Positions 1 through 9,077 of a DNA stretch of 64,000 bases are shown piece by piece. Origin of the DNA: JAEUHZ01 sp964552795. GTDB taxonomy: Bacteria; Planctomycetota; UBA1135; GCA-002686595. The notes under the pieces were generated by a model. That model worked only from the letters and a program-made list of their open reading frames with translations. It did not search any database and had not been told where the DNA came from. Position 1 is the first letter of the stretch; each line of letters starts with the position of its first letter. The DNA lies in contig CAZKIO010000013.1 in the NCBI GenBank assembly GCA_964552795.1, positions 1-64,000 of the forward strand, given 5' to 3'. Both the position numbers and the translations under genes were made by a program.

Positions 1-1
1 C

Positions 2-82
2 GGCGCGGGCGGTGGCGGACCGCGCGGCGGCGCGAGCGCGGGCGGCGGGGGCGGGGGCGGGGGCGGCGACCGCCCGAAGTAG
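2..82 (+). CDS. C-terminal end of a glycine-rich protein (left-truncated)
   Basis: An open frame runs in from the left edge and ends at TAG 80-82. It encodes about 26 residues, almost all Gly with a few Ala, Ser, Pro and Arg, ending in GDRPK. Only the tail is visible, so no function can be assigned. It is convergent with serS, whose stop lies 7 nt away, which fits a real gene end. The DNA is a run of GGGGGC repeats, so the frame could also be a by-product of low-complexity sequence. Confidence 0.35.
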   Translation, partial: GAGGGGPRGGASAGGGGGGGGGDRPK

Positions 83-88
83 CCCGTG

Positions 89-1366
89 TCAGAGGGCGCG
101 GCCGATCGCCTCGCGGCCGCCCATGTAGCTCCACAGAGCGCGCGGCAGGCGCACGGTGCCGTCCGCGGCCTGGTGGTTCTCGATCAGCGCGATCAGCATC
201 CGCACGCTGGCCACGACCGTGTTGTTGAGCGTGTGGCACATGCGCACGGTGCCCTCCGCGTCGCGGTAGCGCAGGTTCAGACGCCGTGCCTGGAACTCGT
301 GGAAACGGCTGGCGCTGTGCGTCTCGCCGTAGCTTTGGCGCGAAGGCATCCAGGTCTCGATGTCGAACTTCTGGACCTGCGGCTGCCCCAGGTCGCCGCC
401 GCACACGTTGACGATGCGGTACGGCAGCTCGAACGCCTGCAGCACCTCCTCCGCGTTGCGCACGATCGCGTGGTGGTGCTCCAGGCTGCGGGCGGGGTCG
501 GCCACGTCGACGATCACCTGCTCCACCTTCTGGAACTGGTGCACGCGGTACAGCCCGCGGGTGTCCTTGCCGTAGGTCCCAGCCTCGCGCCGGTAGCACG
601 ACGAGAGCGCCACGTACTGCTTGGGCAGGTCCTTCAGCGCCAGGATCTCGTCCTGGTGGTAGGCCGTCACCGGCACCTCGGCCGTGCCGACCAGGCACAG
701 GTCGTCGCGCTCGTCGCAGCGGTAGGCCTGGTCCTCGCCGCCGGGGAAGTAGCCCGTGCCGACCATCACCTCGCGGCGCACGAGCGTCGGCACGCTCATC
801 GGCACGAAGCCCTTCTCGACCATGCGGTCGAGCGCGAAGCGCATCACCGCGCCCTCGAGCAGCGAGAGGTCGCCCTTCAGGAAGTAGTTCCGGCTGCCGG
901 CGATGCGTGCGCCGCGCTCGACGTCGATCCAGTCCTGCGCCTCCCCCAGCGCGATGTGGTCGCGCGGCTCGAACTCGAAGCGCCGCGGTTCGCCCCAGCG
1001 CTTGACCTCGACGTTCTCGGAGTCGTCCTTGCCCTCCGGAACGTCGTCCGCGGGGACGTTCGGCACGCGCAGCATCAGCTCGTGGAGTTTCTCCTGCAGG
1101 GCGGCCTGCTCCTTCTCGCGCTCCTGCAGCGCGGCCTTCTCGCGCCGCTGCTCCTCGGCCAGCCTGGGCCGCTCGGCCGGTGGCGCCTCGCCGATCCGCT
1201 TGCTGGCCGCCTTCTGGCGGCTGCGCAGGTCGTCGATGGCGACGCCCATCTCGCGCACCTGGCGGTCGAGCTCCAGGATCGCGTCCACGTCGCAGGGGAT
1301 GCGCTTCTTCTCCGCGCCGCGCTTCACCACGTCGGGGTGCGCGCGGAGGAACTTCATGTCCAGCAT
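89..1366 (-). CDS. serS: Seryl-tRNA synthetase
   Basis: Cytoplasmic class II aminoacyl-tRNA synthetase that charges tRNA-Ser with serine. The 425 residues match the usual bacterial length. The N-terminal ~110 residues form the charged, coiled-coil tRNA-binding arm (rich in KxxxxRxxE heptads around 35-100). The catalytic core shows the TAEVP serine-binding motif near 228, class II motif 2 (CYRREAGTYGKDTRGLYR) and motif 3 near the C terminus (LNNTVVASVRMLIALIENHQ). It is the last gene of the minus-strand run; its ATG lies 7 nt after the stop of the upstream exported-protein gene. A second in-frame ATG sits three codons in. No Shine-Dalgarno sequence stands close to either, so it may depend on coupling. 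Confidence 0.97.
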   Translation of the reverse strand: MLDMKFLRAHPDVVKRGAEKKRIPCDVDAILELDRQVREMGVAIDDLRSRQKAASKRIGEAPPAERPRLAEEQRREKAALQEREKEQAALQEKLHELMLRVPNVPADDVPEGKDDSENVEVKRWGEPRRFEFEPRDHIALGEAQDWIDVERGARIAGSRNYFLKGDLSLLEGAVMRFALDRMVEKGFVPMSVPTLVRREVMVGTGYFPGGEDQAYRCDERDDLCLVGTAEVPVTAYHQDEILALKDLPKQYVALSSCYRREAGTYGKDTRGLYRVHQFQKVEQVIVDVADPARSLEHHHAIVRNAEEVLQAFELPYRIVNVCGGDLGQPQVQKFDIETWMPSRQSYGETHSASRFHEFQARRLNLRYRDAEGTVRMCHTLNNTVVASVRMLIALIENHQAADGTVRLPRALWSYMGGREAIGRAL

Positions 1367-1373
1367 CGTCGGC

Positions 1374-3440
1374 TCACTCTCTCCAGGTCGATTCGATCTT
1401 GCCGAACAGGTCGTGCTTCTTCTCGACGAGCTGGACCTCGGCGTCCGTCACGCCCTTGGTCTCGAGCGTCAGGTCCAGCGGGAACCAGACCGCCAGCCAG
1501 CCCTGCTGCCCCATGTCGTAGATCGTCTGCGTGTCCATCAGCGCCGGCATCTTCTCGTGCCGCGCGCCCTTCTTGCTGCCCTTCTTGCGCCACGACGCTT
1601 CCGGCCGCAGCACGCAGTTCCAGGGGCGCTCGTAGCGTTCGCCGGACTTGCCGACGACCACAACGCTCTCGCCCACGATCGTGACCTGCTCGTCCTCGGG
1701 ACGCTTCAGCGTGAACTCCATGTCGAAGGGCGCGCCCAGCGACAGCACGGCCGTCTGGTTCTTGCCGACGTCGATGTTGGGCGTGGTGCGGCCGGGCAGG
1801 ATCAGCGTCTTCTGGATCTGGCGCTTCTTGCCCTTGCTGACCTCGCCGTAGTAGAGCGTGTAGCGCCCGGCCGGGACCTTCACGCCCTTGGAGCCGCCCT
1901 CGACCAGGTCGAAGAACGAGTCCTTGAGCTCGTTGGTCCCGCGCACGACGACCCACGACGGCGCGACGGGCCCCTTGAACTCCAGCTTGATCGTGCCGGT
2001 ATCGACGTTCGCCGGCGTCGCGAGCAGCTCCTTGCCCTTGCTGCCGCCCTCCATCTTCCACCAGCGGCCGCCGATCTCCTGGTAGCTGCTCCAGGGCCGC
2101 GCGCGCTTCGAATTGCCGATCACGATCGAGTCTAGCTCCGGCTGGAACACGCCGTTGGTGAGGCCCGCGTAGCCGTAGCTCGAGTCCGCGCTGCCGTAGA
2201 TGCCGTCCATCGTGTCGTCCAGGACGCGCAGCGCCGTGCCGTTGAGCGTGCCGACGACGCTGGCCGCGGACAGCGTGTACATCGTGAACTGGTCGTCGTT
2301 GGGCTGCAGGTTCACCTGCACGCCCTGGTAGTAGTCCTGCTCGAGGCCGTTCACCGCGAAGAACGCCCACGGCCGCGCGTCGTCGCCCTGACCGATGTTC
2401 AGCCGGAACGGCGTCATGGTGCCCGTCAGGACGATCTTCTGGTCGTCCGGGCCGTCGGCCTTGCCGTCGCCGTCGACGTCGAAGCGCAGGTCGGCCGAGC
2501 CCAGGCGGTGCAGCACGGGCGAAGCCTTGTCGAGGCGCGCGAAGTTGCTGCTCGAACCCTTGGCGGCGAGCTGCACCGGATTCCACAGGTGGTAGATCTC
2601 GTCCGCCTGGAAGCACGGACGCGCGAAGGCCTCCGGGCCCGCCAGCACCTCGAACGTGAGCGGCACGATCACCGGATTCCCGGCCTCGCTGGGCGGCTGC
2701 GCGGGCTCCGCCCCGGCGCCGCCGGCCTCGCCGCCCGCGGCACCGCCGGGCTGGTCGAAGCCGCGCTTCTGGAGCTCCGCGGCGCGCTTCTCGGCCTGCT
2801 CGAAGCGGCGGTCCTTGCACTCGAATCGCGCGCGCAGCTCGACGACCTTGCTCCAGGCCTTCCAGGCCTTGTGCAGTTCCGCGCCCGTGCCGCGCAGGGG
2901 CTCGTCGTAGCACTCGGCCAGGCCCAGCCAGGCCTCCGAGGCCGAGTACGCGTCGCCCTCCTGCTCGAACGCGCCCGCGACGACCTCGAACTGGTCGATC
3001 GTCTGCAGGAACAGCAGGCCCTCGCGCGACTCGCGGTTGCGGTCGAGGTCCTGGTAGGCCGTCACGAGGCGCTTCTTCAGGTCCACGCGGGTCTTGCGCG
3101 CCGCCACGTCCAGGCCCTTCAGGTACTCGTCGAAGCGCGCGGGGAACGCGGTCTTGATCGCGGCGTCCCAGGCCGACGCGAGCGCGACGCGCAACTCGCG
3201 CTCGCCGGGGTCCTCGCGTTCCAGGAGCACGTCGTCCAGGCGCACGATCCAGGCCGCGGTCTGCGTGCTGTCGTTGCGCACGAGCGTCTCCATGTCCGCG
3301 CTCTTGCCCGAGGCGAGCACCTTCTTGGCCTTCTCCTTGAACGCCACATCGGGCGCATCGACGGGGGACGGTGCCGCCGAGAGGAGCGGCAGGCAGACGA
3401 CGACCGCGAGGGCCGTCACGAGGGTGTGGAGAGGTCGCAT
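1374..3440 (-). CDS. Exported protein of unknown function with a Ca-loop-like segment
   Basis: 688 residues beginning with a signal peptide (MRPLHTLVTALAVVVCLPLLSAAPS), so it is probably secreted or periplasmic. Residues 25-220 are alpha-helical and charged (tetratricopeptide-like spacing, not clearly a named repeat), followed by a Gly/Ala-rich linker near 230-250. The C-terminal ~430 residues are beta-rich, with an EF-hand/dockerin-like loop DVDGDGKADGPDD near residue 325. No catalytic motif is recognised. It lies 120 nt downstream of the rhomboid gene and 7 nt upstream of serS, so it may have its own promoter and be co-transcribed with serS. The family is not identified; export is well supported, function is not. 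Confidence 0.85.
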   Translation of the reverse strand: MRPLHTLVTALAVVVCLPLLSAAPSPVDAPDVAFKEKAKKVLASGKSADMETLVRNDSTQTAAWIVRLDDVLLEREDPGERELRVALASAWDAAIKTAFPARFDEYLKGLDVAARKTRVDLKKRLVTAYQDLDRNRESREGLLFLQTIDQFEVVAGAFEQEGDAYSASEAWLGLAECYDEPLRGTGAELHKAWKAWSKVVELRARFECKDRRFEQAEKRAAELQKRGFDQPGGAAGGEAGGAGAEPAQPPSEAGNPVIVPLTFEVLAGPEAFARPCFQADEIYHLWNPVQLAAKGSSSNFARLDKASPVLHRLGSADLRFDVDGDGKADGPDDQKIVLTGTMTPFRLNIGQGDDARPWAFFAVNGLEQDYYQGVQVNLQPNDDQFTMYTLSAASVVGTLNGTALRVLDDTMDGIYGSADSSYGYAGLTNGVFQPELDSIVIGNSKRARPWSSYQEIGGRWWKMEGGSKGKELLATPANVDTGTIKLEFKGPVAPSWVVVRGTNELKDSFFDLVEGGSKGVKVPAGRYTLYYGEVSKGKKRQIQKTLILPGRTTPNIDVGKNQTAVLSLGAPFDMEFTLKRPEDEQVTIVGESVVVVGKSGERYERPWNCVLRPEASWRKKGSKKGARHEKMPALMDTQTIYDMGQQGWLAVWFPLDLTLETKGVTDAEVQLVEKKHDLFGKIESTWRE

Positions 3441-3560
3441 GGTTCACCTCGACGCCGCACCCCGGGGGCGCGCGGTCGGCGCCACGCCGGCGCGGCCGGG
3501 GAATCGGGAAGTCTAGCGGCGCGCGCGTCCGGCACCAACGGCCGACGGGGACGGGTGGCG

Positions 3561-4394
3561 CTAGCGACGGGAAGAGGCGCGCTTCAGGAACTCGCGCTCG
3601 CCCCGTGACAGGCTGCCGATCCCCTCGCGCGCGATCTTCTCCAGGAGCTGGTCCAGCCGCGCGGCGTCGGCCGCCGCGCGCTCGACCTCCTGGACGGCCC
3701 GCCGGCGTTCCAGGATCTCGACCGGATCCTTGCGCACGAGGCCCGAGACGACCGCCGCCCAGCCGTAGGCGATGCCGCCCAGGTGCACCAGGTGCGCCGT
3801 CCCGCTGGCGCCCTGCTTCATCTGCACCAGGGCCGCGAACACCGTGACGACCACGATGAACAGCGCCAGCCACTTGAGCAGGATCGGGATGAACAGCAGG
3901 TACACGAGACGCCTGGGGAACAGCGTCGCGGCCGCGATCATGATGCCGTAGCAGGCGCCCGAAGCGCCGACGACCGGCGGCGTGCGCATGCCGAGCCATG
4001 CCGTGACCAGGAAGGCGACGCCGCCGGCGATCTGCGCACCGAGGTAGGTCAGCACGAAGCGGCGCGAGCCCAGGTGCTCCTCCAGCATCGTCCCGAAGAA
4101 GTAGAGCAGGAGGCCGTTGCCCAGGAGGTGCAGCAGGTCGACCGGGCTGTGGATCAGCCCGTAGGTGAACAACTGCCACGCGGCGGGGAAGCCCGCGGTC
4201 CAGTCGTCGGCGTCGAGTTGCAGGGGACCGACGACCGACGCGTAGAGCGAGTCGCTGTAGAGATACAGCGCGAAGGTCGGCAGGTAGGACGCGGCCAGCA
4301 GCAGGAGCAGCGCCTTGACCGCCGGCGTGAGCCGCGGCCAGGCGAACTGGGGCAGCGCCATCCCGCCGCCCTGGTCGTCGCGGCGCGCGCTCAT
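3561..4394 (-). CDS. Rhomboid-family intramembrane serine protease
   Basis: 277-residue polytopic membrane protein of the rhomboid family, which cleaves substrates within the membrane using a Ser-His dyad. The sequence shows HLLGNGLLLYFFG (helix 2 signature, about 89-101), GASG with the nucleophile Ser145, and AHLVHLGG with the probable catalytic His201. Six or more hydrophobic helices span residues 25-220. The last ~60 residues are a charged cytosolic tail rich in Glu and Arg. The ATG overlaps the folD stop in an ATGA tetranucleotide (4391-4394), so translation is probably coupled. Substrate unknown. It could be an inactive homologue, but both dyad residues are present. Confidence 0.93.
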   Translation of the reverse strand: MSARRDDQGGGMALPQFAWPRLTPAVKALLLLLAASYLPTFALYLYSDSLYASVVGPLQLDADDWTAGFPAAWQLFTYGLIHSPVDLLHLLGNGLLLYFFGTMLEEHLGSRRFVLTYLGAQIAGGVAFLVTAWLGMRTPPVVGASGACYGIMIAAATLFPRRLVYLLFIPILLKWLALFIVVVTVFAALVQMKQGASGTAHLVHLGGIAYGWAAVVSGLVRKDPVEILERRRAVQEVERAAADAARLDQLLEKIAREGIGSLSRGEREFLKRASSRR

Positions 4395-5278
4395 CGCGCG
4401 GCCGTCCCGCCCGCGGCGCGCGCGGGCCGCAGGCTGTGCTCGGCGGAGCGCAGGGTGTTGGCGAGAAGCATCGCAATCGTCATCGGCCCGACGCCGCCCG
4501 GGACCGGAGTGATCCAGGCGGCGCGCCCGCGGGCGGCCTCGAATTCGACATCCCCGCACAGCGTGCCGTCGGGCCGGCGGTTGATCCCCACGTCCAGCAC
4601 GGCGGCACCGGGCCGGATCCAGCCGGCCTGCACGAGGCCCGCGCGGCCGACCGCGGCGACCAGCACGTCGGCGCGCGCGCACACGGCCGCGAGGTCGCGC
4701 GTCCGCGAGTGCGCGATCGTCACGGTCGCATGGCGCTCCAGCGCGAGCAGAGCGAAGGGCTTGCCGACCAGCATCGAGCGGCCCAGGACGACCACCTCGC
4801 GGCCCTCCAGCGCGATGTCGTGGCGGTCCAGCAACTCCAGGCAGCCCAGCGGCGTGCACGGCCGGTGTCCGGGCTGGCCGAGCACCAGCGCCGACACGTT
4901 GGCCGGCGTCAGGCCGTCGACGTCCTTGGCGGGATCGATGCACTCGATGACCGCGCGCGCATCCAGACCCGCCGGCAGCGGCATCTGGACCAGGATGCCG
5001 TGCACCGCCGCGTCGGCATTCTGCGCGCGGACTGCGGCTTCCAGTTCCGCCTGCGAGACCTGCGCCGGGAGGCGCAGCGTGCGCACGGCGAAGCCCGCCT
5101 CCTGCGCCGCCTTGTCCTTGTTGCGCACGTAGACGTGGCTGGCCGGATCGTCGCCGACCAGGATCACGCACAGGCCCGGCTGGACCCCGCGCGCCCAGAG
5201 CGCCGCCGCGCCGCGCGCGACGTCGGAGCGCACGGCCGCGGACGCCGCGCGGCCGTCGAGGATCCGCGCGCCGCTCAC
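4391..5278 (-). CDS. folD: Bifunctional methylene-THF dehydrogenase/methenyl-THF cyclohydrolase
   Basis: Cytoplasmic one-carbon enzyme that interconverts 5,10-methylene-, 5,10-methenyl- and 10-formyl-tetrahydrofolate with NADP. The predicted 295 residues are close to the family norm. Visible motifs are YVRNKDKAAQEAG with the conserved active-site Tyr and Lys, VQMPLP, DVDGLTP, the Rossmann segment VVVLGRSMLVGKP, and the C-terminal signature TPVPGGVGPMT. The start is a GTG at 5276-5278 that overlaps the ccsA stop (GTGA), and its own stop overlaps the rhomboid ATG. It is thus sandwiched by coupled junctions in the operon. A longer upstream frame exists but would run through ccsA in another frame. 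Confidence 0.96.
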   Translation of the reverse strand: MSGARILDGRAASAAVRSDVARGAAALWARGVQPGLCVILVGDDPASHVYVRNKDKAAQEAGFAVRTLRLPAQVSQAELEAAVRAQNADAAVHGILVQMPLPAGLDARAVIECIDPAKDVDGLTPANVSALVLGQPGHRPCTPLGCLELLDRHDIALEGREVVVLGRSMLVGKPFALLALERHATVTIAHSRTRDLAAVCARADVLVAAVGRAGLVQAGWIRPGAAVLDVGINRRPDGTLCGDVEFEAARGRAAWITPVPGGVGPMTIAMLLANTLRSAEHSLRPARAAGGTAAR

Positions 5279-6480
5279 CGCCCCTCGTCGTCGCTCCCGA
5301 GGCGCGCCTCCTGCGCGGCGGGCACGGGGCCTTGCTGCCCTTCCTGCGGCTCGACGCCGTCGTCGGTGTAGCGGTGCAGGCTCTTCTGGCTGTCCGGCAG
5401 GTAGCCGAACACCTGGAAGGTGAGGAACACGCTGAGCGCGCCCGCCACCAGCGCGCCCATCGCGCGCGCGCCGCGGTAGCCGCCCAGGAGGCGCAGGTGG
5501 ATGTAGATCACGTACACGAGCCACGTGATCAGCGCCGAGTTCTCCTTGCTGTCCCAGCCCCAGTAGTTGGCCCAGGCCTCCTGCGCCCAGAACGCGCCCA
5601 TCCACAGGCCGGCTGTCAGGAACGGGAAGCCCACCGCGAAGGCGCGGAAGCTGACGTCGTCGAGCTCCTTCTCCAGGCGCGCGACCGCGGCCGAGCCCGG
5701 CACGCGCTTCAGCAGCACGAGCACGAAGAACACGACGGCCGACAGCGCGAGCAGGGGGAGCGTCACGAGCTGCACGAACGGCACCAGCACGAGGCACCCC
5801 AGGATCAGGAGCTGGCTCTTCAGCGACTGGCCGCCGGCGAAGACGCCGCTCCAGAAGCGCGTGAGGAAGTACACCAGCGCGACCAGGGCCGCGATGCCCA
5901 TCGTCGAGTAGCTGAAGATCAGGCACGAGAGGTGCGGCGCGAACCAGTAGCTCTGCAGCGCCGGCGGCAGGTCGCGCTGCGCCGTCGTCAGCGTGCGGAT
6001 GTGGGCGTGCGTGAAGACCACGCCCAGGAGCACCAGCAGGACCAGCACGTCCTCGACGATCGCCCAGCCGTGTCCTTTGCGCCGCAGGTTGAGCGTGAAC
6101 CACAGGACGATCATGGACACGCCCAGCGAGAGCGTGAACATGCCCAGCACCTCGCTCATGGTCTGGCTGGGGAAGTGGTTCACCTCGACCCAGCGGTGGC
6201 CGACGCTGACCGCCATCGCCAGGGTGGCCAGCACGAGCAGCACGAACGGGCCGCGCGAGAGCCAGCCGACGTTGGCGCCCAGCATCCGCAGGGGTGCGCC
6301 GATCCAGCGCGCCGCGCCGCCGGCCGGCGCGGCCTCGCCCGCCGGAGCGCCGGCGCCGGCGTGCGCCAGGGCCGAGAGGAGCGCCAACGCCGCGCCGAGC
6401 ATGCACAGCACGTCGACGAACAGCGTGATGCGCGTCGAGACCAGCAGATCGTCGGAGAAGAAGACCTCGAGCGGGTTCAT
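5275..6480 (-). CDS. ccsA: Cytochrome c biogenesis protein CcsA/ResC (system II haem handling)
   Basis: 401-residue integral membrane protein of the CcsA/ResC family. With ResB it carries haem across the membrane and helps attach it to apocytochromes c. The diagnostic tryptophan-rich motif is present near residues 310-325 (WANYWGWDSKEN), with flanking conserved His residues in hydrophobic helices, for example in THAHIRT and APHLS. About eight to ten helices can be drawn. The N-terminal helix is followed by an Ala/Gly/Pro-rich loop (45-60), and the C terminus has a polar ~40-residue tail. Start ATG 6478-6480 overlaps the resB stop (ATGA); the stop overlaps the folD GTG. Partner to the adjacent resB product. 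Confidence 0.95.
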   Translation of the reverse strand: MNPLEVFFSDDLLVSTRITLFVDVLCMLGAALALLSALAHAGAGAPAGEAAPAGGAARWIGAPLRMLGANVGWLSRGPFVLLVLATLAMAVSVGHRWVEVNHFPSQTMSEVLGMFTLSLGVSMIVLWFTLNLRRKGHGWAIVEDVLVLLVLLGVVFTHAHIRTLTTAQRDLPPALQSYWFAPHLSCLIFSYSTMGIAALVALVYFLTRFWSGVFAGGQSLKSQLLILGCLVLVPFVQLVTLPLLALSAVVFFVLVLLKRVPGSAAVARLEKELDDVSFRAFAVGFPFLTAGLWMGAFWAQEAWANYWGWDSKENSALITWLVYVIYIHLRLLGGYRGARAMGALVAGALSVFLTFQVFGYLPDSQKSLHRYTDDGVEPQEGQQGPVPAAQEARLGSDDEGR

Positions 6481-9077
6481 GCGGCTCCTTGTCGGCGGCG
6501 CCCGCGGGCCTGCGCGATGGGGCGGGCCACGAAGGCCACCAGCGTGCCGAAGATGGTCAGGTACATGCCGAACAGCACCAGCGGGATGCCCGGATCGTAC
6601 ACCACGCCGATGCCCGAGTAGTTCGGGAAGCGCGGGTCCGCGTTGGTCTGGAAGAACCGGTAGCCGCGGTGCACGAAGTAGTCGTTGACGCGGATCTCGC
6701 GTTCGCGCTCCGGGCCGGCGTCGACCTTGCGCCAGCGGCCCTCGGCGTCCTTCTCGTAGGCGGACAGCACGCTGCGCCACTCGAACGGGAAGACCTCGTC
6801 GTTCTCGTAGTAGCGCAGCCAGAAGCGCCGGTCCGCGGGACTCCACACGTTCGCGCGGCTGGCGTCCGTGGAGGCCACGCGGATCGTCTCCGCGCGTTCC
6901 TCGGCCGTGCCCGGATCGGTCGTCACGCGCAGGATGCCGCCGGTCGGGTCGCGCGAGTAGAAGTGCTCGTCGTAGTGCGGCCCGGAGATGAAGTCGGCGG
7001 AGGCGTCGAACTCGATCGACTTCTCGAAGCGCACGTTGTGCAGGAACTCGCGCGGGACGATCTGCGTGTCGCCCGGCAGCGGCAGCGCGACGCCCGGCTT
7101 CACGCGGACCGCCGCCGCATGCTCCGACAAGAGCTCCGGCTCGCGGCCCGGCCCCCAGCTCAAGACGTAGCGCGGCGGGCCCGGCGAGGTCCAGCGCTCC
7201 CACTCGACCAGCAGCGCGAGGTCGGGGAACGCGTAGCCCTTCTGCAGCTTGTGCTCCTCGGCGCTGAACGCCTCGCTGACCACGCGCCGTTCGGGCGGGC
7301 CGCCGCCGTCGCGCGAGATCTCGACGATGATCCCGGGACTGCGCGGGTACTGCTCGGCCAGCGGCCGCGGATCCAGGATCTCCGACTGCGTGCGCGGGTC
7401 GTAGCGCAGGTCGGCGGAGGCCGACACGACCTTGATGCTGTATCCGGCCGGGCCCGCGACCGTCTCGCCCAGGCGCACTGGCACGATGAGCGGATCGACG
7501 TCGCCGGCCGCCGCGACGCGCATCGAGAGCCAGGCGATGCGCCCGTCGTCCGCCGGTGCGCACATGCGCCGGTGGGCGGCCACGTCGTCGCCGTAGGCCA
7601 CCGCCAGCCGGAACTTCCAGGCCGGGTCGAGGAACTGCGCGAGGCGCGGGTCGGGCGTCAGGAACAGCGGCTGCTCCCCCACCGCCGGATGGGCCCCTTC
7701 CTGCGATTGCGCCGCGAGCGCCGCGCGGTCGACGACGCCCAGGTGCGCCAGCGGCCCCATGCCGCGCGTGTCGGCGGGGTCCTCGGCTTCCCACCAGCGC
7801 GGCGGTCCGACGACGGCGCGCTCGTGCAGTTCGAGCACCTCGATCTGGATCCGCGGGCGCTTGCCGCCGCGCTCGTCGGCGACGTAGTCGAGCTTCAGCG
7901 TGCGGCCCGGCCACAGGGTGTAGGTCGGCAGGTTGGACCGGAAGTCCTCGCCGAAGAAGCCCACTTCCAAGGTCTTCCAGTCGCGCCGCGCGAAGCGGTC
8001 CAGGCCCAGCGCGAACGGCATCCGGCGCGGCTTCTGCCGGTCGAAGAAGCCGTCGTAGACGTCGCGCGGCGGCTCGCCGAGTTCCAGGTGCAGGATGCCG
8101 CGGTCGGTCTTCAGCTTGCTCCACAGGCCGCCGGCGAGCAGCGCCATGACGCCCATGTGCACCAGCACGTAGCCGCCCTTGGACAGCGTGAACCACTGCG
8201 AGAACTTCGTCTTGAACGTGTTGAAGGCCACCCCGACGAAGAGCAGCGCCATCAGCGTCGCGAACCAGTTCGACTTGTAGGCGCGGTTGAGATCCAGTGC
8301 CGTGCAGATCTGGAACGCGCGGCGGAACGCCGGCTCGTGCGTGCGGATCAACTGTCCGATCTCCTCGGACTTCTGGCGCCCGGAGAACGCCGCGCGCATC
8401 TGCTTCTCGCGGTTCTCGCGCTCCTCGGTGCCGTAGCGGTCCTGGAACCGGTCGAGGCGCTCATCGACGCCGGGCATCAGGCCGCCGGTGGGCATGCCCA
8501 GGCCGTAGATGTGCAGCAGGTGGTAGACGAAGAACCCTTCCGCCCAGCGGAACGCGGCGTACTCGATCTTCCACTTCTTGAGGCGCGTCACCTGGTCGGC
8601 GCTCAGTCCGGACAGCACCGGGTGGTCGTCGGGCCGCGGCGCGAAGACCTCGTCCGAGGAGCGCTTGGGCGCCGCGGCGTAGGTCTCGAAGACGTCGCGC
8701 GGGATGTCGCTGACGTCGGGGACGCGCTCGGTGGGGTCCTCGAAGTTGGAGATCTGCGGCACCAGCACGCCCACGCCGACCATGATCAGGCTGACCGTGA
8801 CCAGCGACACGCCCACGTGCATCGAGCGGAAGAAGCGCTTCACCGCCGCGCGCTGCAGGAACACGAACGTGCCGCCCGCGATCACGAAACCGACGAAGGC
8901 CAGCGTCTGCACTACGCCGGCGTCGCCGTCCAGGATGCGGCCCGCGACCGGCAGCGCCACCTGACCGGCCACCATCAGGGCCAGGATCACCGCCGTCGCG
9001 CTCAGGAAGCCCCAGCGGTACGGCGTCGGCGCCGCGTTCCTCGTTTCCGTTCCGTCCACTTCCGTGTCTCCTACCAT
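6477..9077 (-). CDS. resB: ResB/Ccs1-like cytochrome c biogenesis protein
   Basis: 866-residue membrane protein, long for ResB (usually 450-650). Three N-terminal helices (about 20-110) precede a soluble region, then two further helices around 270-320 (NWFATLMALLFVGVAFNTF; VLVHMGVMALLAGGLW), a ~480-residue soluble domain and a C-terminal helix (PLVLFGMYLTIFGTLVAF). The late segment RVNDYFVHRGYRFFQTNADPRF is the typical ResB pattern for the extracytoplasmic domain before the last helix. No CXXCH haem motif is seen. It acts with CcsA encoded directly downstream. The ATG overlaps the end of the prenyl synthase gene by 7 nt. The assignment to system II is strong from the gene pair; the extra length is unusual. 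Confidence 0.88.
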   Translation of the reverse strand: MVGDTEVDGTETRNAAPTPYRWGFLSATAVILALMVAGQVALPVAGRILDGDAGVVQTLAFVGFVIAGGTFVFLQRAAVKRFFRSMHVGVSLVTVSLIMVGVGVLVPQISNFEDPTERVPDVSDIPRDVFETYAAAPKRSSDEVFAPRPDDHPVLSGLSADQVTRLKKWKIEYAAFRWAEGFFVYHLLHIYGLGMPTGGLMPGVDERLDRFQDRYGTEERENREKQMRAAFSGRQKSEEIGQLIRTHEPAFRRAFQICTALDLNRAYKSNWFATLMALLFVGVAFNTFKTKFSQWFTLSKGGYVLVHMGVMALLAGGLWSKLKTDRGILHLELGEPPRDVYDGFFDRQKPRRMPFALGLDRFARRDWKTLEVGFFGEDFRSNLPTYTLWPGRTLKLDYVADERGGKRPRIQIEVLELHERAVVGPPRWWEAEDPADTRGMGPLAHLGVVDRAALAAQSQEGAHPAVGEQPLFLTPDPRLAQFLDPAWKFRLAVAYGDDVAAHRRMCAPADDGRIAWLSMRVAAAGDVDPLIVPVRLGETVAGPAGYSIKVVSASADLRYDPRTQSEILDPRPLAEQYPRSPGIIVEISRDGGGPPERRVVSEAFSAEEHKLQKGYAFPDLALLVEWERWTSPGPPRYVLSWGPGREPELLSEHAAAVRVKPGVALPLPGDTQIVPREFLHNVRFEKSIEFDASADFISGPHYDEHFYSRDPTGGILRVTTDPGTAEERAETIRVASTDASRANVWSPADRRFWLRYYENDEVFPFEWRSVLSAYEKDAEGRWRKVDAGPEREREIRVNDYFVHRGYRFFQTNADPRFPNYSGIGVVYDPGIPLVLFGMYLTIFGTLVAFVARPIAQARGRRRQGAA

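Noticed and set aside
86..1684. A 532-codon plus-strand frame across serS
   Set aside because: Antisense to a certain serS; composition is His/Arg/Leu-rich without motifs.
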